NCBI GenBank assembly: GCA_021647985.1
Contig: JAKITQ010000007.1
Span: 1 to 64,000 of the forward strand
Length of the DNA stretch: 64,000 bases
Direction of reading: 5' to 3'
Source of the DNA: Flavobacteriaceae bacterium
GTDB taxonomy: Bacteria > Bacteroidota > Bacteroidia > Flavobacteriales > Flavobacteriaceae
In this document: positions 30,420 through 40,249 of the stretch, in pieces
Layout: every line of letters starts with the position of its first letter
Position numbering within the stretch: position 1 is the stretch's first letter
The notes under the pieces: generated by a model
Database searches by the model: none
Told to the model about the DNA's origin: nothing
Seen by the model: only the letters and a program-made list of their open reading frames with translations
Position numbers and translations under genes: made by a program

Positions 30420-31820
30420 CTATTTAAACTGTATTGGTCCTGGGAAATTGGTTTTGTCTGTTTCTATGAGTTCATTGTTAAAATAGATTCCTATTTTTAA
30501 TTTTTCTTTGGAGGAATGCATATCTTTTTTTGCAATTTTAATAAATAATGTACCCTCATGCAATTTATTCTTCTCTAAGGTAACCTTTCCTTCAATAACT
30601 TTAATGCTCCCTTTGTGTGAAATTAGTTTGACTTTTAGGTCCACATAAGTATTATTTGTTTTATTTATTAATTTGTACGTATACACATTTCTAATGCTAT
30701 CTCCTTGTGTGCTATATAATTGCCCAGGTAACCTTAAAATATTAGCCTGTACATCATTTCTTAAAAAGATCAACGTAACTAAAAAGATAAGCATAATACT
30801 CAAAATAAAAGTATAGCTTAAAATTCGTTTATTAAAAGAGAATTTTTCACCTTTTTCTATATCATTTTCAGATGCATACCTAATCAATCCTCTTTCAAAA
30901 CCTACCTTATCCATTATTTCGTCACAAGCATCAATACAGGCTGTGCAATTAACACATTCTAATTGTGTACCATTGCGAATGTCAATTCCGGTAGGGCAAA
31001 CTTGAACACATAGTTTACAATCAATACAATCACCAAGTTCGTTTGCTTTTCTATCTTCATTGTGACTTAATTTTTGACGACCTTCACCTCTTTTATAATC
31101 ATATGTTACATTGATGGATTTATTGTCTAATAAAACACCTTGTAATCTTCCGTAAGGACACACAATTATACATACTTGTTCTCTAAACCAAGCAAAGACT
31201 AAATAAAAAATTCCTGTAAATACTAATAGTTTAATAAAGGTCTCTAAATTTTTAATCGGCCCTTCTATTACATGTTTAATCAAAGTATCACCACCTATAA
31301 AATAAGCTAAAAATGCATTAGAAATTAAAAAGGAAATGATAAAAAATAGACTCCATTTCAAAGATTTTTTTCCAATTTTTCCAATATTCCACGCTTGTTT
31401 ATCTAATTTTATTTGTTTTGTTCTATCTCCTTCAATGGCGTATTCTACTTTTCGAAAAACCATTTCCATAAAAATGGTTTGAGGGCATAGCCAACCGCAA
31501 AATATTCGACCAAAAATAACGGTAAAAAGTATAATAAAAACAACGCCAATTAACATCGATAGCACTAGTAGATAAAAGTCTTGTGGCCAAAAAGGTTGCC
31601 CAAAAACATTAAACTTTCTATCTATTATATTAAAAAGTAAAAATTGATGACCATTTATCTTAATAAAAGGAGCAGCAAACAAAAAAGCCACCAATACCCA
31701 GCTTACATAGTTGCGATACTTGGTGAATTTACCTTTTGGTTTTTTTGGATAGATAATATTACGCTTGCCATCTTTATCAATGGTTGCAATACTATCTCTA
31801 AAATTATTGTCCTCTTGCAT
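30420..31820 (-). CDS. ccoG: Cytochrome c oxidase accessory protein CcoG (FixG)
   Basis: FCGWLCPQTIFMEMVFRKVEY, CPYGRLQGVLLD, GDCIDCKLCVQVCPTGIDIRNGTQLECVNCTACIDACD. Confidence 0.96.
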   Translation of the reverse strand: MQEDNNFRDSIATIDKDGKRNIIYPKKPKGKFTKYRNYVSWVLVAFLFAAPFIKINGHQFLLFNIIDRKFNVFGQPFWPQDFYLLVLSMLIGVVFIILFTVIFGRIFCGWLCPQTIFMEMVFRKVEYAIEGDRTKQIKLDKQAWNIGKIGKKSLKWSLFFIISFLISNAFLAYFIGGDTLIKHVIEGPIKNLETFIKLLVFTGIFYLVFAWFREQVCIIVCPYGRLQGVLLDNKSINVTYDYKRGEGRQKLSHNEDRKANELGDCIDCKLCVQVCPTGIDIRNGTQLECVNCTACIDACDEIMDKVGFERGLIRYASENDIEKGEKFSFNKRILSYTFILSIMLIFLVTLIFLRNDVQANILRLPGQLYSTQGDSIRNVYTYKLINKTNNTYVDLKVKLISHKGSIKVIEGKVTLEKNKLHEGTLFIKIAKKDMHSSKEKLKIGIYFNNELIETDKTNFPGPIQFK

Positions 31821-31842
31821 TATGAAGTATTTAATAAATTTG

Positions 31843-31880
31843 AAAAGGCCTTTGTTATAAAAAATAACAAATAGCCTTTT
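31843..31880 (-). terminator. Terminator-like hairpin downstream of ccoP, before ccoG
   Basis: AAAAGGC-C-TTTGTTAT ... ATAACAAA-TA-GCCTTTT: 7+8 bp stem with a small bulge. Confidence 0.65.
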
Positions 31881-31943
31881 CTACTACTAATTAAAAAATC
31901 AAAAACAAAGTAGTTTCACTTAAGAAAGTGTGATTGGTGAAGA

Positions 31944-32582
31944 CTACTGTTTACTCCATGTAATATCTCCTTCTGCCGCTTTTGGATTAGCAGGAGTTGT
32001 ACCTTGAAGACTTACTACAAAGCTAGATATTTGTTGTCGTTGCTCTAAATTAATTGAACTTTTCCAGGCAACCATCCCTTTTCCAGGGCGACCACCTTCT
32101 GATATGGTATGAAATATTATTTCCATCCCACCACCTAAAATCCATTTATCATCAGTTAAGTTGGGTCCAATACCACCACCTCCGTCTGCCATATGGCAAG
32201 CAACACAAAAAGTATTGTATGCTTTTTTACCTGCTTCCAAACTAGTTGCATCGGTTAAAAGTTTAATATCAGTTTTAAAAAGTTCTGGATTCGCTTTTTT
32301 ATACGCTTCCAATTCTATTTTACTTTGCTTTACCTCCGCTTCATATTCCATTTTCTGGTTGTAATTTTCCGGATTATAGAATACTTGAAAAGTATAATAT
32401 ATGGCAATGATGATGGTGATGTAAAAACCATATTTCCACCAAGGCGGTAATACATTATCTAATTCTTTAATACCATCATAATTATGATCGGTCATTATTT
32501 CATCTTCTTTTCCTAATTCATTGGCTTTGGTCATCATTTGCATGAATCGTTGCCAGCCAGTTAAGTTTTTATTACTGCTCAT
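31944..32582 (-). CDS. ccoP: cbb3-type cytochrome oxidase subunit CcoP with one c-type heme motif
   Basis: HNYDGIKELDNVLPPWWKYGFYITIIIAIYY; CVACHMADGGGGIGPNL. Confidence 0.92.
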   Translation of the reverse strand: MSSNKNLTGWQRFMQMMTKANELGKEDEIMTDHNYDGIKELDNVLPPWWKYGFYITIIIAIYYTFQVFYNPENYNQKMEYEAEVKQSKIELEAYKKANPELFKTDIKLLTDATSLEAGKKAYNTFCVACHMADGGGGIGPNLTDDKWILGGGMEIIFHTISEGGRPGKGMVAWKSSINLEQRQQISSFVVSLQGTTPANPKAAEGDITWSKQ

Positions 32583-32766
32583 AAGTGTTGTTTTTTGAGT
32601 CGTTTTCTAAAGGTAAATAACTTATTTCTTTAATACTATTTTTAGGCATTCTTAAAACGATTATCAGCATTGTTGTAAATACGATAAAAAATAATAATAG
32701 TGATATTATAGGATATATTTCAACCCCTTCGATAGTATCTAAATGGTGTTTGATAAATTTCAACAT
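32572..32766 (-). CDS. ccoQ: Small cbb3 oxidase subunit (CcoQ/FixQ-like)
   Basis: Single-TM peptide between ccoNO and ccoP; GVEIYPIISLLLFFIVFTTMLIIVLRM. Confidence 0.8.
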   Translation of the reverse strand: MLKFIKHHLDTIEGVEIYPIISLLLFFIVFTTMLIIVLRMPKNSIKEISYLPLENDSKNNTYEQ

Positions 32767-32770
32767 AATA

Positions 32771-34918
32771 TTAGTTTTCTGCGGTTTTGACTTTAATATC
32801 TGTTCCTAATCGTTGTAAATATGCAATTAAGGCTACAATTTCTTTATCTTGAATATTGGCATTACCGTAATTTTTAACAAATTCAGGGTCTTGTCTTAAA
32901 TTCTTTTCAATTTGAGCAGCCTGACTTTTTAATAAATATACCGCCTTATCCAGTTCAAATTGTGTGTATGGAACACCCAATTTAATCATGGCGTTAATTT
33001 TAGCAACTGTTTTAGAAATATCTAAATCATCGGTTATAATCCATGGATATTGTGGCATGATTGAACCCGGTGAGGTCAACCTAGGATCTAACATATGGTT
33101 AAAGTGCCAGTTATCATTATATTTTCCTCCTATACGGTGTACATCCGGACCAGTTCTTTTAGAACCCCATAAAAATGGGTGGTCATAAACAAATTCACCA
33201 GCTTTTGAATATTCACCATAACGTGCAACCTCAGACCTAAATGGACGAATCATTTGAGAGTGACAGTTGTTACACCCTTCACGGATATAAATATCTCTAC
33301 CTTCTAATTCAAGTGGAGTATATGGCTTGACAGCTGTAATAGTTGGTATATTGGAATCTATAGTTAATAAGGGTATGATTTCTACCGCGCCACCAATTAA
33401 AATTGCAACAGTAGTCAATATAGTGAATAAAATAGTTCGCCTTTCTAGCCATGAATGCCATCCTTCACCAGCAACTCTAGCAGAAGAAATTTGTTTTAAT
33501 GGAGCGGCCTCTGCCAATTCATCTTCAACAGTTGAACCTGCTTGGGCAGTTTTTATAATATTATATGCTAACAATAAAAACCCAACTAAATACAAGGTGC
33601 CACCAAAAGCACGCATGGCATACATTGGCATTATTTGTGTTACCGTTTCTAAAAAATTACCATAAACTAAGGTGCCATCTGGATTGAATTGTTTCCACAT
33701 GGATGCTTGTGTAAAACCAGCAACATAAAGTGGGAGGGCGTAAAATAATATACCCACTGTTCCTATCCAAAAATGGTAATTGGCTAATTTTTTTGAATAC
33801 AAATCTGTTTTCCATAATTTGGTTGCCAACCAATAAATCATTCCGGCAAGGAAAAACCCATTCCAAGCTAAAGTGCCAATATGAACATGACCAACAATCC
33901 AGTCGGTGTAATGACCAATGGCGTTTAGGCTTTTAAAGGATAAAAGAGGTCCTTCAAAAGTTGTCATACCATAACCAGTAATCGCAACTACAAAGAATTT
34001 TAAAACTGGATTATCTCTAACTTTATCCCAAGCACCACGTAAGGTTAATAAACCGTTGATCATACCACCCCAAGATGGAAATATAAGCATGATTGAAAAT
34101 ACAGTTCCTAAATTTTGAGCCCATTCTGGTAAGGCGGTGTATAATAAATGGTGAGGCCCCGCCCAAATATAAATAAATATCAAAGACCAAAAGTGTATTA
34201 TAGATAAGCGATAAGAATACACTGGGCGATTGGCAACTTTTGGAACAAAGTAATACATGAGCCCTAAAATAGGGGTAGTTAGGAAAAATGCTACTGCATT
34301 ATGACCATACCACCATTGTACTAAGGCATCTTGAACACCAGCATAAATAGAATAACTTTTAAAAGGAGAAATAGGTAATTCTAAATTATTAAATATGTGT
34401 AATACTGCAATAGTTACAAAGGTTGCTATATAAAACCAGATGGCAACGTAAATATGTCGTTGACGTCTTTTTAATATAGTACCTATCATGTTGATACCCA
34501 TTATAACCCAAATTATGGTTATTGCAATATCAATAGGCCACTCTAGTTCGGCATATTCTTTTGATGACGTATACCCTAAAGGTAATGTTATAGCAGCAGC
34601 AACAATAATTAATTGCCATCCCCAAAAGTGGACTTTACTCAACGAATCATGGAACATTCTTGTTTTTAATAATCTTTGCATGGAATAATACATTCCTGCA
34701 AAAAAACCATTGCCTACAAAGGCAAAAATTACAGCATTGGTGTGCAGAGGTCTCAATCTACCAAAGCTGAGCCAAGGTAAATTGCCTAAGTAATTGGGAA
34801 ACATAAATAGAAATGCTACCAATACACCTACCAGCATCCCTACGATACCCCACAATATTGTTGCTGTTAAAAACAGTTTTACAATTTTGTTGTCATAATA
34901 AAATTGTTCTTTTTCCAT
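32771..34918 (-). CDS. ccoN: Fused cbb3-type cytochrome oxidase subunits I/II (CcoNO)
   Basis: CcoN: FGRLRPLHTNAVIFAFVGNG, QWWYGHNAVAFFLTTPILGLMYYFVPK, VGHVHIGTLAWNGF; CcoO: GRDIYIREGCNNCHSQMIRPFRSEVARYGEYS. Confidence 0.96.
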   Translation of the reverse strand: MEKEQFYYDNKIVKLFLTATILWGIVGMLVGVLVAFLFMFPNYLGNLPWLSFGRLRPLHTNAVIFAFVGNGFFAGMYYSMQRLLKTRMFHDSLSKVHFWGWQLIIVAAAITLPLGYTSSKEYAELEWPIDIAITIIWVIMGINMIGTILKRRQRHIYVAIWFYIATFVTIAVLHIFNNLELPISPFKSYSIYAGVQDALVQWWYGHNAVAFFLTTPILGLMYYFVPKVANRPVYSYRLSIIHFWSLIFIYIWAGPHHLLYTALPEWAQNLGTVFSIMLIFPSWGGMINGLLTLRGAWDKVRDNPVLKFFVVAITGYGMTTFEGPLLSFKSLNAIGHYTDWIVGHVHIGTLAWNGFFLAGMIYWLATKLWKTDLYSKKLANYHFWIGTVGILFYALPLYVAGFTQASMWKQFNPDGTLVYGNFLETVTQIMPMYAMRAFGGTLYLVGFLLLAYNIIKTAQAGSTVEDELAEAAPLKQISSARVAGEGWHSWLERRTILFTILTTVAILIGGAVEIIPLLTIDSNIPTITAVKPYTPLELEGRDIYIREGCNNCHSQMIRPFRSEVARYGEYSKAGEFVYDHPFLWGSKRTGPDVHRIGGKYNDNWHFNHMLDPRLTSPGSIMPQYPWIITDDLDISKTVAKINAMIKLGVPYTQFELDKAVYLLKSQAAQIEKNLRQDPEFVKNYGNANIQDKEIVALIAYLQRLGTDIKVKTAEN

Positions 34919-34938
34919 TTGAAAAGTTTTGTTAATAA

Positions 34939-35145
34939 TTAAGATTTAGTTGCTTTTTTGTTAGATGAATTTTCATTTACTAACTCATCATCAAACAACA
35001 TACGAACAGATGGTGTATACACATCGTCATATTGACCTGATTTAACAGATTTTATAAACAATATAAAAAAGATAATTGCTATAAAAAGGCTTGCAATGAT
35101 TAGCATGAATATGATATTCATTTTTGTTTTTTTAGTTGAGAACAA
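34939..35145 (-). CDS. ccoS: cbb3-type oxidase assembly protein CcoS
   Basis: IIASLFIAIIFFILFIKSVKSGQYDDVYTPSVRMLFDDE. Confidence 0.92.
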   Translation of the reverse strand: MFSTKKTKMNIIFMLIIASLFIAIIFFILFIKSVKSGQYDDVYTPSVRMLFDDELVNENSSNKKATKS

Positions 35146-35168
35146 ATAAAAGAAATGTTAATATTTTT

Positions 35169-35190
35169 AAACATGACAAAAGTCATGTTT
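35169..35190. promoter_or_regulatory. Putative FNR/CRP-family operator upstream of the ccoS-NO-Q-P operon
   Basis: AAACATGAC-AAAA-GTCATGTTT, perfect 9-bp arms with 4-nt spacer in the 77-bp fixI-ccoS gap. Confidence 0.75.
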
Positions 35191-35222
35191 TTAATTTATG
35201 TATTAACATTTAATTAACAATG

Positions 35223-37598
35223 CTAAGATAGTATTTTTTTTGCAATAATATTGGTAGTAATTGTTGCGAAAATCACTACAGTTATGGAGCTAATTGGCAT
35301 AAGTATGGCAGCAACTATAGGAGTTAAATTACCAGAGATGGCGAACAATAACCCAATAATATTATAAAGAAATGATATTGCAAAACTTATTTTTATTATC
35401 GAGATAGTTTTTTTTGATAAGGCAATAAAAGCAGGTATTTTATTAAAATTATTAGCATCTAAAATGGCATCACATGCCGGTGAGAATACGTTAATATTTT
35501 CTGAAACAGAAATACCAACATTGCTTTGCACCAAGGCACCTGCATCATTCAAGCCATCTCCAAGCATCATTACGTTTTGATTGTTATTTTGTAATGATTT
35601 GATATACTTGAGTTTATCTTCTGGTTTTTGGTGGAATAAAATTTGAGAATTTGGTGGTAAAATTTTTGTTAAGATTTCTTTTTCACCAGTATTATCACCT
35701 GTTATAATAGCAATTTTATAATGTTTAGATAGATTAAGGAATATGTTTTTTAAACCTTTTCGATAGGTGTTATTAAAAATATATTTACCCTTTATTTCGT
35801 TATCGAACTTGATATAGATACTGGTTTGGTTGCTTTGATCTTCATTAGATGCAACAAAATTTGAAGAGCCGATTTTAATTTGAATATTATCAATGGTTCC
35901 GGTTAAACCTTTACCTAAAAGCTCATGAAAATTGCTTACTTCAGCATTGTCATCATAAATTAGGTAGTCATATAATATACGACTTAAAGGATGGTTAGAT
36001 CCTCTTAAAATGGATTTGATATTACATAGTTCTATTGGGCTTAAAACCTTGCCAAAATACGCAATTTCAACACTATTACTCGTTGTGATGGTACCGGTCT
36101 TGTCAAAAACCAAAGTTTTGATTTTAGCAATGGCTTCAATGACATTGGTATTTTTGAGATAAAACTTTTCTCGCCCAAAAATACGAATCATATTGCCAAG
36201 AGCAAAGGGAGCCGATAAAGCCAAAGCACAGGGGCATGCAATAATCAATATGGCAGACACAACCTGAAATGCCATGGTCTCATCAATAATATACCAATAG
36301 ATGCCAGCAAAGAATGTAATGCTTAGAATTATTATTGTAAAATGTTTACTAATAGAATCGGTTAGTGACTTGATATTTTTACTCGTGTTTTTTTGAAAAA
36401 TATCATTGCTCCAAAGCTGTGTTAAATAACTTTGTTCCACACCTTGCAATACCTCAATTTCAATGGCGCCCTGCATTTGTTTGCCTCCGGCGTATACTTT
36501 ATCCCCTGAAATTTTTATAACAGGTATAGACTCTCCAGTTACAAAACTATAATCTAAAAGTCCATTCCCGTTTAATAATATACCGTCTACAGGAATAATT
36601 TCTTCATTTCGAATTAATAATCTATCTCCTTTTTTAATATTATGAACGGCAATATTATCTTTGGTTTTATCTTTATTTACTTTTGTAACCGCAATTGGAA
36701 AGTAAGATTTATAGTCTCTTTCAAACGATAAAAAGCCATAGGTTTTTTGCTGAAATATTTTGCCCAATAATAAAAAGAATATCAATCCTGTTAAACTGTC
36801 AAAATACCCTTGACCCGTTTGCGAAAATATTTCATAGCTGCTTCGAAAAAATAAAACAAGTATGCCTAGAGATATTGGCACATCTATATTTAAAATGCCA
36901 TGTTTTAAGCCTTTATATGCAGAAATTAAATAATCTTTTGCCGAATAAACCAAGGCGGGAACGGCTAAGAGAAGCATTAATGCCCTAAAAAATGGTTTAA
37001 ACTGGTTTAACCAATATTCATCCATTTGAAAATACTCAGGAAAAGATAATAACATTACATTGCCAAAGGCAAATCCGGCAACAGCAACCTGATAGATTAG
37101 TTTTCTGTCAATTTTATTTTTGGCAACTTCGGCGTCATCTAAACTAATATATGGTTCATAAGCAATGGAAGTTATTAATTCTACCACTTCTTTAAGTGAT
37201 ATATTTTTGTTGTTAAATGTGATTCGAACTTCTTTTTTGGGAAAATTAACCAATGAAGTTATTACGTTTTTATTTAGTTTGTGTAAATTTTCTAATACCC
37301 AAATACAAGAACTACAATGGATGTTAGGAATATAAAAATTTACTACACTTATATCGCTATCATTAAATTCAATAATTTTAGATGCTATTTCATCATTGTC
37401 TAAATAATCAAATTTGCCTTTGATTTCTGTTGGAATTGTTCCTGGTGCATTTTGTAGATCATAATAACAAGAAAGTTCATTTTGGTTTAAAATTTCATAA
37501 ACGGTTTTACAGCCATGGCAGCAAAACAGCTTATCGTCAATTTTAATTTCATTAACTTTACAAACAGAACCACAATGGTAACAATTGTTTTTATGCAT
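35223..37598 (-). CDS. Heavy-metal translocating P-type ATPase (FixI/CcoI-like)
   Basis: N-terminal CYHCGSVC...CCHGCKTVYEIL; HCSSCIWVLE HMA motif; CPCALALSAPFALG; FDKTGTIT; MLGDGLNDAGAL. Confidence 0.95.
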   Translation of the reverse strand: MHKNNCYHCGSVCKVNEIKIDDKLFCCHGCKTVYEILNQNELSCYYDLQNAPGTIPTEIKGKFDYLDNDEIASKIIEFNDSDISVVNFYIPNIHCSSCIWVLENLHKLNKNVITSLVNFPKKEVRITFNNKNISLKEVVELITSIAYEPYISLDDAEVAKNKIDRKLIYQVAVAGFAFGNVMLLSFPEYFQMDEYWLNQFKPFFRALMLLLAVPALVYSAKDYLISAYKGLKHGILNIDVPISLGILVLFFRSSYEIFSQTGQGYFDSLTGLIFFLLLGKIFQQKTYGFLSFERDYKSYFPIAVTKVNKDKTKDNIAVHNIKKGDRLLIRNEEIIPVDGILLNGNGLLDYSFVTGESIPVIKISGDKVYAGGKQMQGAIEIEVLQGVEQSYLTQLWSNDIFQKNTSKNIKSLTDSISKHFTIIILSITFFAGIYWYIIDETMAFQVVSAILIIACPCALALSAPFALGNMIRIFGREKFYLKNTNVIEAIAKIKTLVFDKTGTITTSNSVEIAYFGKVLSPIELCNIKSILRGSNHPLSRILYDYLIYDDNAEVSNFHELLGKGLTGTIDNIQIKIGSSNFVASNEDQSNQTSIYIKFDNEIKGKYIFNNTYRKGLKNIFLNLSKHYKIAIITGDNTGEKEILTKILPPNSQILFHQKPEDKLKYIKSLQNNNQNVMMLGDGLNDAGALVQSNVGISVSENINVFSPACDAILDANNFNKIPAFIALSKKTISIIKISFAISFLYNIIGLLFAISGNLTPIVAAILMPISSITVVIFATITTNIIAKKILS

Positions 37599-37702
37599 TT
37601 TAACTTTAAATAGATGGAATGCAAATTTCCATCAATTTATTTACATTTAAAAGCTATAAATACCAATTTTTATATAAATTTACAAACCATTAAAATAAGC
37701 CA

Positions 37703-38392
37703 ATGAGAATTAAATGTGAAAAATGTGTAATTAGAGATTTGAATTCATTACATGCTGTTAAAGGAGATGATTTAGAGTGTGTTAATAATGCAAAAAAGAC
37801 ATTACACATTAAAAGGGGAGAGGTTGTTTTTAGTGAAGGTACTGCCTTAAAAGGAGTATATTGTTTACGAAATGGTAAATGTAAATTGACAATATTAACA
37901 CCAAACGGTAAAGAACAGATTATACGATTTATAGGTAAAGGTGAATTGGTGGGCCATCGATCTGTAATTAGTAATTCGGTTGCTCATTTAACGGTAACAG
38001 CTTTAGAAGACATGGATGTTTGTTTTATTCCTAAGGCAGAAATAATAAATTTAATTAAAAAGAATAGCGAATTTTCAATGGAAATAACTAAGTCTTTGGC
38101 AGAAGATTTGGATGAAGCGAATGCATCTATAGCAAATATGGCTCAAAAGAATGTACGAGAACGATTGGCAGAATCACTATTGTTCTTTGAAAGAATATTT
38201 GGAGTAGATAACGAAGGATTTATTTCAGTTACTTTAACCCGAGAAGAAATAGCAAATGCAATTGGCACTGCTACAGAGTCGACCATTAGATTACTTTCTA
38301 GTTTTAAAAAGGAAGGTTTTATAATTCTAGACGGAAAAAAAATAAAATTAATTAACAAAGTTAAATTACAACATTTAACTGAGGGATATTGA
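37703..38392 (+). CDS. Crp/Fnr family transcriptional regulator
   Basis: cNMP-binding fold (GVYCLRNGKCKLTILTPNGKEQIIRFIGKGELVGHRSVIS); HTH LTREEIANAIGTATESTIRLLSSFKKEGFI. Confidence 0.93.
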   Translation: MRIKCEKCVIRDLNSLHAVKGDDLECVNNAKKTLHIKRGEVVFSEGTALKGVYCLRNGKCKLTILTPNGKEQIIRFIGKGELVGHRSVISNSVAHLTVTALEDMDVCFIPKAEIINLIKKNSEFSMEITKSLAEDLDEANASIANMAQKNVRERLAESLLFFERIFGVDNEGFISVTLTREEIANAIGTATESTIRLLSSFKKEGFIILDGKKIKLINKVKLQHLTEGY

Positions 38393-38444
38393 GAATCAGG
38401 TATTGAGTATTGAGTATCGGGTAAAAAAAGCACAGATTGTCAAA

Positions 38445-38476
38445 CCAACAACCAACAACTAACAACCAACAACTAA
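38445..38476. repeat. Short heptamer tandem repeat (CCAACAA)n, about 4.5 copies
   Basis: ccaacaa ccaacaa ctaacaa ccaacaa ctaa. Confidence 0.8.
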
Positions 38477-39360
38477 TTTCTACTTTCCCATCCTTTTCTA
38501 ATATCGGAAGATAAAACACCTGTATTATCATGTTTCCAACCTGGTGGTTTGATAAGGTATTTAATTTTAGTTAAAAAGGAGGTTTTACTTTTAGTTATAT
38601 CTTTAAATAAATTCATCCATTCCTTAAACGCTATTTTAATGGGGTTATAGGTGTTTATATTGTTAATCAAGCCATATACAGGTTTTTCAACTTCGGGTTC
38701 AAAAGTACCAAATATCTTATCCCAGATAATTAGTATTCCTGCATGATTTCTGTCTAAATATTGAGGGTTTGAACCATGGTGCACTCTGTGATGTGAAGGG
38801 GTATTGAAAATAGCTTCAAACCATTTGGGCATTTTATCGATAAGTTCTGTATGAATCCAATATTGATATATCAAACTAATCGACATTTGTGCCAAGATCA
38901 TTATAGGATGAAACCCTAATAACGGAAGCCAAATCCAAAAAACAAATGACATAAAACTACCTGTCCATGTTTGCCGTAAGGCTGTACTTAAATTATATTT
39001 TTGTGAAGAGTGATGTATGACATGTGAGGCCCAAAAAAACCTATTTTCATGACTTATTCTATGAAACCAATAATAGGCAAAATCATCTGCTAAAAAAATT
39101 AAGATCCATGCCCACCAAACAAAGGGAATAGTAAAAATTCTAAAATTCAAATAAACAAATGTCAGTGCTGCTAAAATTATAGCCTTAGCAAAAATACCTA
39201 AAAACACATTACCTACCCCCATTGAAATTGAGGCAGTTGCATCTTTTAGCGTGTAGGATTTTGATTTATTTTTGCTGGTAATAATTATTTCGATAACTAA
39301 GGTAGCAATAAAAAATGGTATCGCATAAAGTATTAAATCAGGTATGTCAGGTACTTGCAT
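38473..39360 (-). CDS. Sterol desaturase / fatty acid hydroxylase superfamily protein
   Basis: DDFAYYWFHRISHENRFFWASHVIHHSSQ, HTELI, PSHHRVHHGSNPQYLDRNHAGILIIWD. Confidence 0.93.
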   Translation of the reverse strand: MQVPDIPDLILYAIPFFIATLVIEIIITSKNKSKSYTLKDATASISMGVGNVFLGIFAKAIILAALTFVYLNFRIFTIPFVWWAWILIFLADDFAYYWFHRISHENRFFWASHVIHHSSQKYNLSTALRQTWTGSFMSFVFWIWLPLLGFHPIMILAQMSISLIYQYWIHTELIDKMPKWFEAIFNTPSHHRVHHGSNPQYLDRNHAGILIIWDKIFGTFEPEVEKPVYGLINNINTYNPIKIAFKEWMNLFKDITKSKTSFLTKIKYLIKPPGWKHDNTGVLSSDIRKGWESRN

Positions 39361-39413
39361 GATATATAATTATCAGTCAATATTATAACAATAAATTGAG
39401 TTTAAGCAAAAGT

Positions 39414-39445
39414 ATAAAAAAAAGCCTATTCAAAATGAATAGGCT
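39414..39445 (-). terminator. Rho-independent terminator of the rpsF-rpsR-rplI operon
   Basis: AGCCTATTC-AAAAT-GAATAGGCT perfect 9-bp stem followed on the minus strand by a T-run. Confidence 0.88.
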
Positions 39446-39481
39446 CTATTTTTTATTAACGTTAAGTTAATATATCATTAA

Positions 39482-39934
39482 CTATTTCTTATCCGAAACA
39501 ATTTCAAAAGGTAAATCAATAACCACATCTCTGTGTAACCTTACTTTAGCAGTATATTTGCCGATTCGTTTTATTACACCTCCAGCAATTGTTATAAATT
39601 TCTTGTCAAGTTCCTGGCCTTCAGTAGCTAATGCTTCTGCTAGATTGGCATTATTAACTGAACCAAATAATTTATCACCTTCACCTGTTTTTGCAACAAT
39701 TTTAACTTCTAAAGCTTTTAAAGCTTCGGCTGCTTTGTTGGCAGTTTTTACAATACTTTCTTCTTTGTAGGCTCTTTGTTTTAAAGTTTCAGTCAATACT
39801 TTTTTTGCTGAACTAGTTGCTAATGCAGCAAGTCCGTGAGGAATTAAATAATTACGACCGTAACCATTTTTTACATTAACTACATCATCTTTAAACCCTA
39901 AGTTAGCTACGTCTTGTTTTAATATAAGTTCCAT
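39482..39934 (-). CDS. rplI: 50S ribosomal protein L9
   Basis: MELILKQDVANLGFKDDVVNVKNGYGRNYLIPHGLA. Confidence 0.97.
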   Translation of the reverse strand: MELILKQDVANLGFKDDVVNVKNGYGRNYLIPHGLAALATSSAKKVLTETLKQRAYKEESIVKTANKAAEALKALEVKIVAKTGEGDKLFGSVNNANLAEALATEGQELDKKFITIAGGVIKRIGKYTAKVRLHRDVVIDLPFEIVSDKK

Positions 39935-39952
39935 AATCTAAATCTTATTTAA

Positions 39953-40249
39953 TTATTTTAACATATCACCTACATAAGGCATTAAAGCCAAATGACGCGC
40001 TCTTTTTATTGCTTGAGAAACTTTACGTTGGTATTTTAACGAAGTTCCTGTTAATCTACGAGGTAAAATTTTACCTTGTTCGTTTACCAAATACATTAAA
40101 AAATCAGCATCTTTATAATCTATATATTTGATACCATTTTTTTTGAAACGACAGTATTTTACTTTTACTTTAGTGTCTATTTCTAAAGGAGTAAGATATC
40201 TAATCTCTCCTTTACTGCCACCTTTTGCTTGTTGTTCTAATGATGCCAT
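39953..40249 (-). CDS. rpsR: 30S ribosomal protein S18
   Basis: [19 protein letters not shown]...[33 protein letters not shown]. Confidence 0.97.
   Translation of the reverse strand: MASLEQQAKGGSKGEIRYLTPLEIDTKVKVKYCRFKKNGIKYIDYKDADFLMYLVNEQGKILPRRLTGTSLKYQRKVSQAIKRARHLALMPYVGDMLK

Noticed and set aside
31917-31930. CACTT-AAGA-AAGTG inverted repeat after ccoP as an operator
   Set aside because: Only 5-bp arms, lies in a 3' region next to a stronger terminator-like hairpin.
33327-33665. 112-aa + strand ORF opposite ccoNO
   Set aside because: Shadow ORF within a strongly supported gene.
32771-34918. CcoN-CcoO fusion as an assembly error or frameshift
   Set aside because: The ORF is continuous and CcoNO fusions are known in Bacteroidota.
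38445-38476. Short tandem repeat as a CRISPR candidate
   Set aside because: Seven-base units with no spacers; it is a simple tandem repeat and no cas gene is present.
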